NCBI RefSeq assembly: GCF_947492405.1
Contig: NZ_CANLMP010000003.1
Coordinates: forward strand, 62,001-126,000
Reading direction: 5' to 3'
DNA from: an uncultured Aquimarina sp.
GTDB taxonomy: Bacteria > Bacteroidota > Bacteroidia > Flavobacteriales > Flavobacteriaceae
Length of the DNA stretch: 64,000 bases
The translations under genes and the position numbers were made by a program. The notes under the pieces were generated by a model. That model did not search any database. It was given only the letters and a program-made list of their open reading frames with translations, and was not told the DNA's origin. Of this stretch, positions 33,865 to 43,673 are shown piece after piece; the first letter of the stretch is position 1; each line of letters starts with the position of its first letter.

Positions 33865-34392
33865 TTATTTTTTGCTATAATTTTTTCTTTCTAATTTATA
33901 CCAAATTGCCTCTTGTATCACTTCGTCATAAGGAGCTTGCTTATCATATATCATTCCTACTTTTTCCATTACTCTAATTGAGGCTTTGTTTTCTGGCAAT
34001 GCAATCGCTATTATTAAATCAAGATTAAGTACGCTAAATCCGTGATCAATAATCGCTTTAGAAGCCTCGGTTGCAAAGCCCATACTCCAGTATTTTTTTT
34101 TGAACCTATACCCAAGATCCACTTTATCAAACTCTGGTAAATATGTTAGTCCTGCCCAGCCTACGAACTCATTTGTTGTTTTTTGGATTACTGCTAACCT
34201 TCCAAATCCATACTTTTTATAGTCATTAAGTCTTACCTCTATCGCTTGTTCTATTGTTTTCATTGATTCAACAATGGGTTCTCCTGTCCATTTTTGCACG
34301 ATTGGATCCGAGTGTAATTGAAACAATTCTTCTTTATCATCAAGAGTAATTTCTCTTAATACTAATCTTTTGGTTTCGATTAAGGTTTTCAT
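33865..34392 (-). CDS. RimJ/RimL-type GNAT acetyltransferase
   Basis: A 175-residue acetyltransferase. ETKRLVLREITLDDKEELFQLHSDP is the first strand-helix of the RimJ/RimL family, and VDLGYRFKKKYWSMGFATEASKAIIDHGF is the acetyl-CoA motif A. ENKASIRVMEKVGMIYDKQ is motif B. The substrate is probably a small molecule or an N-terminus. It is a lone gene of the kind common in accessory DNA. Confidence 0.9.
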   Translation of the reverse strand: MKTLIETKRLVLREITLDDKEELFQLHSDPIVQKWTGEPIVESMKTIEQAIEVRLNDYKKYGFGRLAVIQKTTNEFVGWAGLTYLPEFDKVDLGYRFKKKYWSMGFATEASKAIIDHGFSVLNLDLIIAIALPENKASIRVMEKVGMIYDKQAPYDEVIQEAIWYKLERKNYSKK

Positions 34393-34517
34393 TTTAATGT
34401 ATAGTTATGCGAAGTACTAGAATAAAAAATCACTAGTTTTCTGATTACCACTCAGCCAAAGTTTATATTTTATTTTTACATAGTAAACTTAATACTTTGA
34501 CGATAAACCAAATATAT

Positions 34518-34550
34518 AATACTCTTTAGGTTAAACCTAAAACTCGTATT
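34518..34550. terminator. Hairpin after the DUF4253 gene
   Basis: AATAC, then TTTAGGT and ACCTAAA around a short AA-centred loop, then GTATT, form an interrupted stem about 30 bp after the stop. There is no strong T run, so termination is uncertain. Confidence 0.35.
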
Positions 34551-34581
34551 ATGTAATAAGTATTTTTTTTGTGTTTGTTTT

Positions 34582-35268
34582 TTAATCCCACCACAAAAAT
34601 AATCGTTTTTCTTCTTTAAGTATTCTCTCAAGTTCACTTATTTCTCCAACCCCTTGGTCCACAGCATCTGGGCAAAAATCATAGACTTCTTTAGCGAATA
34701 AAGAAATATCCTTAATGTCTTTATTAAAAGTTAGGTCAACCCAATCGTAGTCTGCGCCTAATATTTCAATTCCATAAATTTTATCCCAATCTTTAAGTTT
34801 TTTTATAACATCTTCATTTTCTATATCAAAATTGATTCCGTCCGTTTTCTGAATTTTAAGAATGTCAAATTTATCAGTTGATTTAATAATCGAAATTGTT
34901 GAAGGAGTTTTATAACCACTTTCTGATAAAAAAATTAGATATCCTTTTTCTTTTAATTTATTCTTGTTTTTTAATATTATTCCATTCGATTCGTTTTCCA
35001 TCACTTTAAATGAAATTCCATTTACCTTTTCTATTCCAGTTTTTTGTTGTTCTCCATTTTTGTCAATGATGTAGCCCGGCTCGGATACTTCTAATTGAGT
35101 AATCTCCTCATTTATTGTTTTTTTTATGTCTGATAAAACTTCTTTGTCAAACCCAATACTTTTAAATAGTAGCAATTCGGATTCTGAGAAATTTGGGGTG
35201 CTCTGTCTACAACTAACTAAAAATAGTAATAATAGGATGCTATTTATTTGTTGATTCATCTTTTTCAT
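34582..35268 (-). CDS. DUF4253-type lipoprotein
   Basis: A 228-residue lipoprotein with an SC lipobox near residue 20. The C-terminal half, YGIEILGADYDWVDLTFNKDIKDISLFAKEVYDFCPDAVDQGVGEISELERILKEEKRLFLWWD, fits DUF4253. It overlaps the upstream CPBP gene by 29 bp from the ATG at 35268, or by 20 bp from the one at 35259, so the pair is translationally coupled. Confidence 0.82.
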   Translation of the reverse strand: MKKMNQQINSILLLLFLVSCRQSTPNFSESELLLFKSIGFDKEVLSDIKKTINEEITQLEVSEPGYIIDKNGEQQKTGIEKVNGISFKVMENESNGIILKNKNKLKEKGYLIFLSESGYKTPSTISIIKSTDKFDILKIQKTDGINFDIENEDVIKKLKDWDKIYGIEILGADYDWVDLTFNKDIKDISLFAKEVYDFCPDAVDQGVGEISELERILKEEKRLFLWWD

Positions 35269-36049
35269 TGCCAGATTTTTGAGGTAAAAGTGTCTGCTTG
35301 TTTACCTTCAGTTTTATTCCTTTTCTTTTTTTATAGAGTATTGTTAGTATAATTACCAATGCTACAGTTAAAAACCGAAATATATTTGAATAAATTCCGC
35401 CAAGTGCATTGTCACTAACGGAAAACAATTCCCAAGCTAAGTTCATCAACATATGCAGGAATACAGGTACCCAAATATTGAAATTCCATTCTGCATATAC
35501 CCAAGCAAATAGGATACCACCCAGAAAGGTAATCAAGAATATTCCCAGTAATTCATTGAGTTCAGTACTTTGATATAAATGTAACGAACCAAAGTAAAGT
35601 GCTCCTATTAAAACGGAAAGTATAAACCCGAGTTGTGTCTTTTTAAATGGTAATCCGAATAAAAACCCTCTGAAATATAGTTCTTCAAAAAAACCAGCAG
35701 AAATTACTCCAATCAAAATTGTATTTGTAGAAATGTCTACGTTAAAATCGAAGACTATACTAAAACCAATGTACATTGGTAAGGTGCAAATTATAGCAAA
35801 CAAAAGCCCTTTGAAGATTGACTTGTCAAGTCCTAGATTTTGAAAAAAAGCAGATTTACTCCCTATTAATAAAGCCCCTATAAATAAAGGAGTTCCAGTA
35901 ATCGAATATGCTATTATATGACTAATTCCAAGTTGACTAGTCTGTTCGAGGAACCAATTTCTAATAGCTTTGAAAAACAGATCATCGAGAACAAAATATA
36001 GCCCGAATGATATTGCGATAATTAGGATGGCTTTGGTTGATTTACTCAT
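35240..36049 (-). CDS. CPBP-family intramembrane metalloprotease
   Basis: A 269-residue membrane protein with about seven helices. The CPBP (Abi/Rce1-like) motifs are GFFEELYFRGFLFG (EExxxR), the His in GALYFGSLHLY and the His/Asn in FLHMLMNLAW. Such proteases process prenylated proteins, or bacteriocin immunity and regulatory proteins. It is followed by a DUF4253 lipoprotein overlapping its end. An attC-like site lies 12 bp before its start, so the pair may have been a cassette. Confidence 0.9.
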   Translation of the reverse strand: MSKSTKAILIIAISFGLYFVLDDLFFKAIRNWFLEQTSQLGISHIIAYSITGTPLFIGALLIGSKSAFFQNLGLDKSIFKGLLFAIICTLPMYIGFSIVFDFNVDISTNTILIGVISAGFFEELYFRGFLFGLPFKKTQLGFILSVLIGALYFGSLHLYQSTELNELLGIFLITFLGGILFAWVYAEWNFNIWVPVFLHMLMNLAWELFSVSDNALGGIYSNIFRFLTVALVIILTILYKKRKGIKLKVNKQTLLPQKSGNEKDESTNK

Positions 36050-36061
36050 TAATAAAATAAA

Positions 36062-36168
36062 ATTGCGTTACTATATTAATAGACGCATTTTTTTAAGACA
36101 TGGTTGCCTAAGGACTTGCTCGATGTTTTTTTACATTACACACGAGGTTAAGTGTATGGTGTTGTAGC
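36062..36168 (-). repeat. attC-like site 1
   Basis: The site starts 12 bp before the CPBP gene start. Its arms are ACTATATTAA (near 36070) and TTAAGTGTATGGTGTTGTAG (36149-36167), with an internal GC-rich stem. The last arm carries the TGTTGTAG box found at the outer end of the other sites. Confidence 0.5.
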
Positions 36169-36304
36169 TGCGTAAAATGATACCTTGCTATCTAAGTTTT
36201 CTGCGCAGATTTCATAACTTTTTTATTATAAAATCTTAGCGTCATAATAAATTTACAAGAACCTTTGGGTTATCTCTTAACCGCTATGACATTGTTAGAT
36301 ACAG
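36166..36304 (-). repeat. attC-like site 2, lacking its left arm
   Basis: Abuts site 1 with no gene between. AAAATGATACCTTGCTATCT, TCTGCG and CGCTATGACATTGTTAG correspond in order to the inner part and right arm of the site at 55058. The R' arm that should precede GTAAAATG is missing. It ends at the stop codon of the gene at 36305. Confidence 0.5.
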
Positions 36305-38524
36305 TTATTTCTTTATAATCTTTTTTGTTATCCTCTTTTCATCCAAAAGAATACTTAGGAAGTATATTCCATTAGTGAAATTATCGAATTCTATTATTGG
36401 TTCAAAGCTTTTAAATTGTTTTATGGTTTGGCCTACTACATTCATTATCGACATAGTAACATTTTCTTTATTTATTGAACCTATATCAATGTGTAAAGTA
36501 TTATCTATTGGATTTGGATATACATTTAAATTTTGATTTAAAGTATGTTCTTCTATGGATAATATTGGTTGCGTAAAATTTAAATCACTTGTATTTACCA
36601 ATAAAACAAAACCATCAAATGAACCAAAGCTATTACCTGTCATATATCCCTCGGTCATTCCTCCTAAAAACAAATAATCTCCTAGTATTGATGTAAAAGC
36701 TCTGTCTTCATGTGGTGTCCCAAACTGTATTCCTGTTAATGGATTAAGATCAGTGTCAAATTTTTGAACAAAAATGTCCCCGCTTTCTTGATTAGTATCT
36801 GCATTTGTTCCTATATAATTACCATAGGTATAACCAACAGCGTATAAAACGTCATCTTTGATTTCTAATTTTCTAATGAGGTCTGATTTTGGAGTTCCAA
36901 ATTGTTTATAAATTGGGTTTGTTAATTGTGGTGAAAATTTTATAAGATATGCGTCCCCCTCGCCATTTGGTGCTGAACCCAAATTACCAGTCGTGAAACC
37001 TGCTACATAAATATTACCGTTATTATCAACTACATTATCTAAAACCCAATCCGCTCTCGCACCTTGTGAAGATATTGTTACAGAGTGTGGACGGCTTGGG
37101 TTACTTGTATTTAAATTTTCATAAACGGAAACAAATGCATCTGCACCCATGTTAGAAAAATACCAACCACCAGCGATCAGTCTTCCATTGCCAGGTGTTG
37201 TTCCAGGAACATAAGTCAATCCACCCCAAGCTTCTGCCGATGAAATAAAATTTGTGGTATTGGGCGGGTTAAGTTCTCTCCAAATATTAGATAAATTTGC
37301 CTTACTATGCTTTGCTACTAAATACACATCGTCAAAACCTGCTGGTCCATCCGGTGAACCTTGTGCTGAAACAAAAATATTTCCATCGTCGTCCTGTGTT
37401 ATATTTCCATAACCATCAATTCCCGCATTACCCCATTGGTCCATTGCTACAATTTGTCCAGAATTTAAATCCAACTTTAACAATATTCCGTCCCATCTAC
37501 CAGCATTCGTGAACCCTGGTAAATTGCCAAGTGTTCTACCACAAACGTATAGAAATTGACCATCTGTAATTCCATCTTTTAACATAGATCCTTCGGATAA
37601 GGGCAATTCTGTAACCCATTGTTGCACTCCATTACTATTTATTTTTACAATGAATATTTCATTTTCTACATCTGTATCTTCGTCTAAATTCCCATCAGTT
37701 GAACCAAACAAATATGAATTGCTAAGTTCATCGACCGTAAATCCGCCAATAACTTCTTTACCATCAGAACCGAACTGTGCAATGCCATTTGGTACAGCAA
37801 ATGTAGTTTCTATAGGTTGGGCATAGGCAAATTGTATTGGATCTGTTAAACTTAAAATATTGTTCGAATTACAGAGTGGATTGAGATTGTTTGGTGGATT
37901 TCCGCTCAAAGGAGATTCAATGGCATCACAAGGAAAAATAAATGCTATAAGATCAATATTATTATCTTTTGTATAAAATAAATACCAACCTTCTGTTTGG
38001 CAACCTTCAGCTACGGTACAATAGATTAAGTTGTAGTCTGTAGCTACTCCTTTTAGTTGAATTGCACCAGCCTCAAAATCAAGATGCTGAATTACCAAAT
38101 AATCATTATCAATTCCATCACTTCCTTTCATGAAAAAAGGAACTTCTATTTCGTGAGTTCCAAGAATAATTCTATCTCTGTTTGCGCTATTGTAAACTTC
38201 ATTTAGATCAGTATTTGTTACACATCTTATATATTTTACTTTATTAGAACCAGGAAAAGTGTCTGATGGATCCACGGGCATAAAAACATCACCACCACTA
38301 TTTTCTCCATCCATATAGTCAGTATCTAAAATTGTGAAATCAAGGTCATTGAAAGGTGCTCCAGATGCAAATGTTGGTTGACCTTGAACGAATGGTATTA
38401 AATCTTCCGTAGCTCTAGGCATTGGCGGAAACAGTTTGGCAGTATCTTTTAATTCTTGTGTAGTTTGGCTATAACTAAATGTAGTGATGCTAATTGTAAA
38501 CAGAAATAAGATTAGTTTTTTCAT
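36305..38524 (-). CDS. T9SS-secreted repeat (beta-propeller-like) protein
   Basis: A 739-residue exported protein. After the signal peptide (LILFLFTISITTFSYSQ), repeats about 50 residues long (DGILLKLDLNSGQIVAMDQWG, DDVYLVAKHSKANLSNIW, DAYLIKFSPQLTNPIYKQFGT, DIFVQKFDTDLNPLTGIQFGT) resemble SBBP propeller blades. The C-terminal 75 residues, LNVYPNPIDNTLHIDIG to GIYFLSILLDEKRITKKIIKK, are a type A sorting domain, so the protein is secreted and anchored by the type IX system. Its function is unknown. Confidence 0.88.
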   Translation of the reverse strand: MKKLILFLFTISITTFSYSQTTQELKDTAKLFPPMPRATEDLIPFVQGQPTFASGAPFNDLDFTILDTDYMDGENSGGDVFMPVDPSDTFPGSNKVKYIRCVTNTDLNEVYNSANRDRIILGTHEIEVPFFMKGSDGIDNDYLVIQHLDFEAGAIQLKGVATDYNLIYCTVAEGCQTEGWYLFYTKDNNIDLIAFIFPCDAIESPLSGNPPNNLNPLCNSNNILSLTDPIQFAYAQPIETTFAVPNGIAQFGSDGKEVIGGFTVDELSNSYLFGSTDGNLDEDTDVENEIFIVKINSNGVQQWVTELPLSEGSMLKDGITDGQFLYVCGRTLGNLPGFTNAGRWDGILLKLDLNSGQIVAMDQWGNAGIDGYGNITQDDDGNIFVSAQGSPDGPAGFDDVYLVAKHSKANLSNIWRELNPPNTTNFISSAEAWGGLTYVPGTTPGNGRLIAGGWYFSNMGADAFVSVYENLNTSNPSRPHSVTISSQGARADWVLDNVVDNNGNIYVAGFTTGNLGSAPNGEGDAYLIKFSPQLTNPIYKQFGTPKSDLIRKLEIKDDVLYAVGYTYGNYIGTNADTNQESGDIFVQKFDTDLNPLTGIQFGTPHEDRAFTSILGDYLFLGGMTEGYMTGNSFGSFDGFVLLVNTSDLNFTQPILSIEEHTLNQNLNVYPNPIDNTLHIDIGSINKENVTMSIMNVVGQTIKQFKSFEPIIEFDNFTNGIYFLSILLDEKRITKKIIKK

Positions 38525-38774
38525 AATTGAAGAGTTTAAAAAACTCTTGGACTAAACTTTACGAAAAAGGTTTAATCTATCGTATTTATATTACGTATTA
38601 GTAACAAAACTTAGGAAGATTAATAATGATAGGGTATAGTATTGATTTTTTATAGTCGTTAGTTTACTCCGAAGTACTTAAGTTAATATAATTATCCCAT
38701 AAGGAATGAATGAACTAAGGGATTTAGGTTAGGGGAGGGGAATTAATGAAAATTGATGATTTCTTTTATGAATT

Positions 38775-39677
38775 TTATAACCAAGCTGCATCAATACCTA
38801 TATCTTTTAGTTCGGCTACGATATTTTTTTTAGCATAACACAGTGTTGCTTTTTTAAGGTTCGGGAAGTTTTTAACATCTTCAATACTTTCTATATCCCA
38901 ATATTCTTCCCAACCTTCTGCAAAACGTAGTAAATTTAAGTATATCTCATTTCCACCATCCTGATATATTTCAGTTATTTCTGGAGCAAGTCTTTTAGGG
39001 ATAGGTAAATCTCTAAAATATTGTGTTACTTCTTCTATGGGTTCGTAACCTTCTTCTTCAAGATCAATTTCTCTTTTGGAATACCAAATAACGAACTCAA
39101 ACAAATCAAATTTTGGGGTGATCAACTTTTTATTATACATTAATTCCTGAATGATTGATAGCTTGAATCCGAAATCTGTAAATATGATTTCCTCTTCATT
39201 CAATTCTTTAATGATATAGGTGTCTTTTGGAATTTCTTTTATTGTAGAACCTTGATAAGCTTTTATTTCTATTGCATCAATTTCATTTTTATTAGCATCA
39301 AACCAAACACTAATATCATTTAATATTAAAGCTCCAGAAGCGTCTCCATCATAGAGTTGTACTCTTTTGTCTCTATTTGTTTTGTAATAAGTGGTAATCT
39401 CTTCATTATTGAAATAGAATGTTCCATTAAAAGCTTGTTTAGAGCTAAAATCAAAATTTTCTAGTTTCAATTCTAAGCATATACTTTCTATCACCTTACC
39501 ATCTTTTGAATACCCCAATATTCCTAACTCATCCCAGGTATAAATGGTGTTATACTTTTTCTTATGAACCCTGTTGGGAACTATTAGTATGTTCTTTAAA
39601 CTTTCTATAGTAATAGGAAAACTTAATGATACATTGTTAATTCGAAAGTCATTCTGGGATAAATGTATTGTGATCAT
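38775..39677 (-). CDS. Hypothetical cytoplasmic protein, accessory
   Basis: A 300-residue acidic soluble protein without signal peptide or helices. The C-terminus, YWDIESIEDVKNFPNLKKATLCYAKKNIVAELKDIGIDAAWL, looks like a compact separate module. The architecture recalls proteins found as immunity partners in contact-dependent toxin systems, but I cannot name the family, and no toxin gene is next to it. Intergenic flanks of 250 and 136 bp hold nothing obvious. Confidence 0.6.
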   Translation of the reverse strand: MITIHLSQNDFRINNVSLSFPITIESLKNILIVPNRVHKKKYNTIYTWDELGILGYSKDGKVIESICLELKLENFDFSSKQAFNGTFYFNNEEITTYYKTNRDKRVQLYDGDASGALILNDISVWFDANKNEIDAIEIKAYQGSTIKEIPKDTYIIKELNEEEIIFTDFGFKLSIIQELMYNKKLITPKFDLFEFVIWYSKREIDLEEEGYEPIEEVTQYFRDLPIPKRLAPEITEIYQDGGNEIYLNLLRFAEGWEEYWDIESIEDVKNFPNLKKATLCYAKKNIVAELKDIGIDAAWL

Positions 39678-39813
39678 TTTTCTTTAGCTCAATGAATTAT
39701 AGGTTATGCTTTATTTTTAGCGGGATGTTATTTTGAAGGTCTTTTCAATAAACCTATTTCTTATCATTTTTAATTGTTTTGTTGTTTTTATAATTGATTA
39801 CAACGTATTATTC

Positions 39814-40587
39814 TTATCGCTCCAGTATGCTCTCAAGTAAATTATAATATCTGTTTGCTATGAATATGGCTCCTGCTTCATTATAGTGTACATCATCTGC
39901 TAAATGAATATCAGAAAATCCACTAAACATGTCTATTGCAATAACCTGTGATGTAACTGTTGATTGTTCATTTGCAATCGTCAAAACATCTTGTTGAATT
40001 TGATTAAAAGCATTTGTGAATTCCGTAGTCATAAAGTTCGAATTACCAGGAGCTGGTTGCTCAATAACAATTGTTACATTTGGATTGTTTGCCTGTAATG
40101 TATTAATTATTTCCACAATATTTAATATCATTTGATTATAATCTAAACTTTCTAAGATATCATTTCCACCTGGTGAACTAAACAGAACTATATCGGGTGA
40201 ACCAGTTTGACTAAGCCAATTATTTAATCCACTTAAAATTTGCCCCGAAGTCCAACCACCTCTACCTTCATGGTCAATATCAAAACCTTCATTATTGAAT
40301 GTAGGGTAAGATGCTTGATCAGATTGAGTACCTATAAAATCAAAAGTCCAACTATTCTCCTTTAAGTCTTTCCAGAGTTCGTACCTAAAGCTTTCGAATT
40401 CTGGTCGCGCTCCCTCAACTCTTGATGCTCCCAAAGGCATTATTTTATTTATAGATAAGCTTGGTGGTTTGGTTTCAGAATCATCATCACTACTACAACT
40501 TATTAAAAGAAAGGTTATGAATGTAATTCGTGCTAGCGTACGAATGATATTTAGAACTATTAATTTTTGGGATTTAATTACTGTCAT
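39814..40587 (-). CDS. SGNH/GDSL-type hydrolase lipoprotein
   Basis: A 257-residue lipoprotein (SC lipobox near residue 30, then SSDDDSETKPP linker). The SGNH blocks are MPLGASRVEG (Ser), GRGGWTSGQI (Gly), SSPGGNDILES (Asn) and DDVHYNEAGAIFIANRYYN (Asp, His). The first block is GAS rather than GDS. It is likely an outer-membrane carbohydrate esterase or acetylesterase; the substrate is unknown. Confidence 0.87.
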   Translation of the reverse strand: MTVIKSQKLIVLNIIRTLARITFITFLLISCSSDDDSETKPPSLSINKIMPLGASRVEGARPEFESFRYELWKDLKENSWTFDFIGTQSDQASYPTFNNEGFDIDHEGRGGWTSGQILSGLNNWLSQTGSPDIVLFSSPGGNDILESLDYNQMILNIVEIINTLQANNPNVTIVIEQPAPGNSNFMTTEFTNAFNQIQQDVLTIANEQSTVTSQVIAIDMFSGFSDIHLADDVHYNEAGAIFIANRYYNLLESILER

Positions 40588-40696
40588 TTTAACGTATTTA
40601 TTATTTGTTTTTATCGATACAAATAACGTTTTATTATGATTCTAAATTCTATTTCCTAACCATCTATAGGTATAGAATTGTCAGCATTATGACATT

Positions 40697-41827
40697 TCAG
40701 GACGTTTTTAATAGTTTTCGGTAGATGCCTGGTGATTTTTTAGTCACTTTCCTAAATGATTTATAAAACACACTTTTAGATTTAAATCCAGCTTCATAAC
40801 CTATAGCTTCCAGTGTAAAAATGTCAAAACTTTTATCGTGAAACATTTTAATTATTTGATTCACTCTGTATCCATTAACAAAATCATTGAAATTTGTGTT
40901 TAAGTCGGCTTTTAGAATTTCACTTAAGTACCCATCGCTTATTCCTAATTCTTTTGCTACTATACTACGTGTAATGTTAGAGTCCAAGTAATACTTTTCT
41001 TTCTCCATAAGCGAAATAAGAGTATCTGTCTTTTTGTTTATTTTGTGAAAAAGACTAGTGTCTTCTTGTTGAGGTTTTAGTTGGGTAGTATTTATTGTGT
41101 TATTTTCAGTATCGTTAGATATCGTCAATTTTGAAATTTGCTGTCTTTGTTCGGAAACATTAAGATGATGAACGCCGAAGTAAGTAATTAGAATTAAAAA
41201 AATACCAAGAATGGCAAGTAGGTATTCCCAAATTGGGAAATCAAATACGCTGTCAATTACTTCACTAAAAACCCAAACTAGAAGAAAAGATAAGAGAAAT
41301 AAACTATTTAGCTTTAGCCATTTTTTTTCTTTTCTATATAAAGTATTTGTATTCCTGATTTTAAAATAAGAAAAGCCGATAAGTACAATTGAAAAACATA
41401 AGAAAAACATGACTTTAACTTCAATGAGGTACAATAAACTATCTTGATTGTATCCTGATAACCAATCATACATATCAAAATTGAAAAAAAAGTCTATAAT
41501 TTGAAATGAGCTAAATAAAATAAAAGGTAATCCCAGAAACCATATTTTCTTATTCGAACTTAAAGGGTGTCTTATAGCTTTTAAAGAAAACATTAAAAAA
41601 GCAAAAGGAAATAAAAACTCCCAACTTATTAATTCTAAAATTCCATTAGCAGGTACTACGTCTTCAAATTGAGTAATAATTAAAAAAAAGTTAAGTGCTA
41701 TAATTGCTATTGCAAAATAGTTGTTGACATCTCTTCTAAAAGATTTTGAAATGAATATTAAAACTACCAAGAAGAAGCTTAATGCTAATCCAAGTGCGAT
41801 TAAAATATCCAAAAATGTCAAATCCAT
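40697..41827 (-). CDS. AraC-family regulator with a seven-helix membrane domain
   Basis: A 376-residue protein. The first 235 residues contain about seven membrane helices. The C-terminal 100 residues are an AraC DNA-binding domain (ITRSIVAKELGISDGYLSEILKADLNTNFNDFVNGYRVNQIIK, then ALEAIGYEAGFKSKSVFYKSFRKVTKKSPGIYRK). Regulators of this kind sense extracellular or membrane signals and are frequent in Bacteroidota. It stands alone; the target is unknown. Confidence 0.87.
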   Translation of the reverse strand: MDLTFLDILIALGLALSFFLVVLIFISKSFRRDVNNYFAIAIIALNFFLIITQFEDVVPANGILELISWEFLFPFAFLMFSLKAIRHPLSSNKKIWFLGLPFILFSSFQIIDFFFNFDMYDWLSGYNQDSLLYLIEVKVMFFLCFSIVLIGFSYFKIRNTNTLYRKEKKWLKLNSLFLLSFLLVWVFSEVIDSVFDFPIWEYLLAILGIFLILITYFGVHHLNVSEQRQQISKLTISNDTENNTINTTQLKPQQEDTSLFHKINKKTDTLISLMEKEKYYLDSNITRSIVAKELGISDGYLSEILKADLNTNFNDFVNGYRVNQIIKMFHDKSFDIFTLEAIGYEAGFKSKSVFYKSFRKVTKKSPGIYRKLLKTS

Positions 41828-42017
41828 TGTTTTATTTTTGAAATTAAAAAGAAGATTTAATAAGCCTGTGGTAGTTTGATTTGCATATTGATCTGGAGTA
41901 GCTATGACCTATATTCATTTTTATAAGTTTTTTAGTTATTCATCCATGTATAATTGCTGAGTTTTTTAAACTAGAATTCTTTTGGAATAAAGAGACGATC
42001 ACTAATTTTTTCCAATT

Positions 42018-42180
42018 TCGGCTAGAATATATGATATTATTATAACAAACCAAGATAGCAAGTGTTTTTTTAAGCTTTATTTCTGTTCACAAGTCTTTCG
42101 GTTTTGCACTTACCTTTGTTCTATGTTTATATTTTGTTTTATTAGTTAAACCACTATTAATTATAAACTGTGTTGTGTGT
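42018..42180 (-). repeat. attC-like site 3, less conserved
   Basis: Left arm GGCTAGAATATATGATATT and right arm CACTATTAATTATAAACTGT with the outer box GTGTTGTGTG ending 4 bp before the stop codon of the next gene. The left box reads GGCTAGAA instead of GCTAACGTT. The 41828-42017 stretch below it shows no gene. Confidence 0.55.
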
Positions 42181-42183
42181 TTT

Positions 42184-43026
42184 TTATTCAAAAATTTCTT
42201 TATATCGCTCATAATTAACCCCATTTTTTCCCTTCCAACCACCAAAAGGTAAAACAATATCAGAACGATGAGAGGTTGTTAAATTTTCACTTGCTTTCCA
42301 GATTTCTTTCCTTGTTGAGAATTTGTCATACGTTGGTAATATAAAGTCATTCGGTAAAATTCCACATTCTGATAATGTTAATAAAATCCCATATCTTTTG
42401 TATTTGTCTGTTTTTGGTAACACCTTGTTTTTTGCTATTCTTTTCTCAAGTTTACCTGGCGTCTCGTTTGGATCAGATTGAGAAATTAAAGCTAATAATT
42501 CAATGAGTTTGTCTTTATCTTCTGCCGTAACCTTTGGTTCTTCATACTTCAAAATTTCCTCAAGCTCAATTAAATTATGTATTGGAATTTCATTCCAAGA
42601 ATGTCCTAAATAATAAGTATAAAGTTGATGAGTTTTGTCTATAGTTCTGTTTTTAGGAAGCCCAGAGATTTCGCAGTTTTCCTTTCCTTCAAATTTATGT
42701 TCATATAAATTCTTAATATAAATGAAGCTCATCAACGTTTGCCTTCCTCTTGGAAATTCTCCTGTTAACCCCTTTAAAAACATTGCTTTTGCAAAATCCA
42801 ATGTCAATTTGGGATTTTCTTTTAGTTTTAGAAGTCTTTGTAAGGAGCTACTATGCTCAAATGTCTCAAAATTATTAGGTGTAAGACCGTTTTCAACTAG
42901 TAGTTTTAAATCTTCTTTGGTAACAGAATCAGGAATTTTATGTTCATGTCTGTCTAATTCTGAGTTATAAAATCCATTTTCGTGGTAATAAACCTTTTTT
43001 AAGATTCCGATTATTTTCTTATTCAT
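42184..43026 (-). CDS. Cassette-borne hypothetical protein
   Basis: A 280-residue soluble basic protein with no signal peptide or helices. ETPGKLEKRIAKNKVLPKTDKYKRYGILLTLSECGILPND and SHRSDIVLPFGGWKGKNGVNYERYKEIF are distinctive, but I recognise no family. It begins 17 bp from an attC-like site and its stop is 4 bp from another, a typical single-gene cassette. GLPKNRT with the preceding Cys might be a metal site; this is speculation. Confidence 0.65.
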   Translation of the reverse strand: MNKKIIGILKKVYYHENGFYNSELDRHEHKIPDSVTKEDLKLLVENGLTPNNFETFEHSSSLQRLLKLKENPKLTLDFAKAMFLKGLTGEFPRGRQTLMSFIYIKNLYEHKFEGKENCEISGLPKNRTIDKTHQLYTYYLGHSWNEIPIHNLIELEEILKYEEPKVTAEDKDKLIELLALISQSDPNETPGKLEKRIAKNKVLPKTDKYKRYGILLTLSECGILPNDFILPTYDKFSTRKEIWKASENLTTSHRSDIVLPFGGWKGKNGVNYERYKEIFE

Positions 43027-43042
43027 GTCGCTCTAATTAATT

Positions 43043-43219
43043 GCACATAACGTTTGATACATTTGTCTTAGTAGTACAAAGTGCTATCTTGCTTTTCGAT
43101 TTTTACGAACATTGATTGCTAACTTTTACTTTTTTTGCAAGTATTATGTACTTATAAATATACAAATACCATTTGATTAAGATGAAACGACTATGGTCAC
43201 AAAGGATATACTGTTGTGT
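43043..43219 (-). repeat. attC-like site 4
   Basis: Outer boxes are CACATAACGTTT and ACTGTTGTGTG. The interior is homologous to the site at 55058: CTTGCTTTTCG, TTGATTGCTAACTTTT, TGCAAG and TATAAATATAC occur in the same order in both. Total length is 177 bp. Confidence 0.72.
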
Positions 43220-43223
43220 GTAG

Positions 43224-43628
43224 TTATTTTTTAATAAGTAATAATACTTTTTTCTTTCCAAATGTAGAATAATAGAGGCTAACTAATAAAAATGGAATTA
43301 ATAAGTATATAAAGAGAGGTTCATCAATTTTTAGTATAAACTTTGTGATAATATTTATTAATACAAATAATCCCATCCCGTAAGTTGCAATCAAAAAATA
43401 GATGTTGAATTTAATTTCAAATTTTTCCAGAATGTCAGATTCTATTAACTGAATCGTTACTTCATATTTTTTGATTTTGGCAATCATTTCTTTTGATTTT
43501 TGAGGGGCTTTTAATTCTTTTGTTTTGCCGTTATCAATTTTATAAACTAATTTTTTATCAATAATAAGGTCAAGTTTTTTGGCTCCTAGTAAAAGATTCC
43601 ATTGTCTACTAATTAATATTTTTTTCAT
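43224..43628 (-). CDS. Cassette-borne small membrane protein
   Basis: A 134-residue protein. The first 70 residues are soluble (LDLIIDKKLVYKIDNGKTKEL), then two helices (FLIATYGMGLFVLINIITKFIL and LFIYLLIPFLLVSLYYSTFG). I recognise no family. It sits alone between two attC-like sites; the stop is within 5 bp of one of them. A membrane-bound small-ligand or partner-binding protein is plausible. Confidence 0.62.
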   Translation of the reverse strand: MKKILISRQWNLLLGAKKLDLIIDKKLVYKIDNGKTKELKAPQKSKEMIAKIKKYEVTIQLIESDILEKFEIKFNIYFLIATYGMGLFVLINIITKFILKIDEPLFIYLLIPFLLVSLYYSTFGKKKVLLLIKK

Positions 43629-43673
43629 AATTGTTTTAAAACCCTAAAACTAATTAGGTATAAATTTTCTGAA

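Noticed and set aside
38525..38774. Possible attC-like site before the T9SS gene
   Set aside because: There is a short AAGAGTTT hairpin but no AACGTT or TGTTGT boxes and no long arms.
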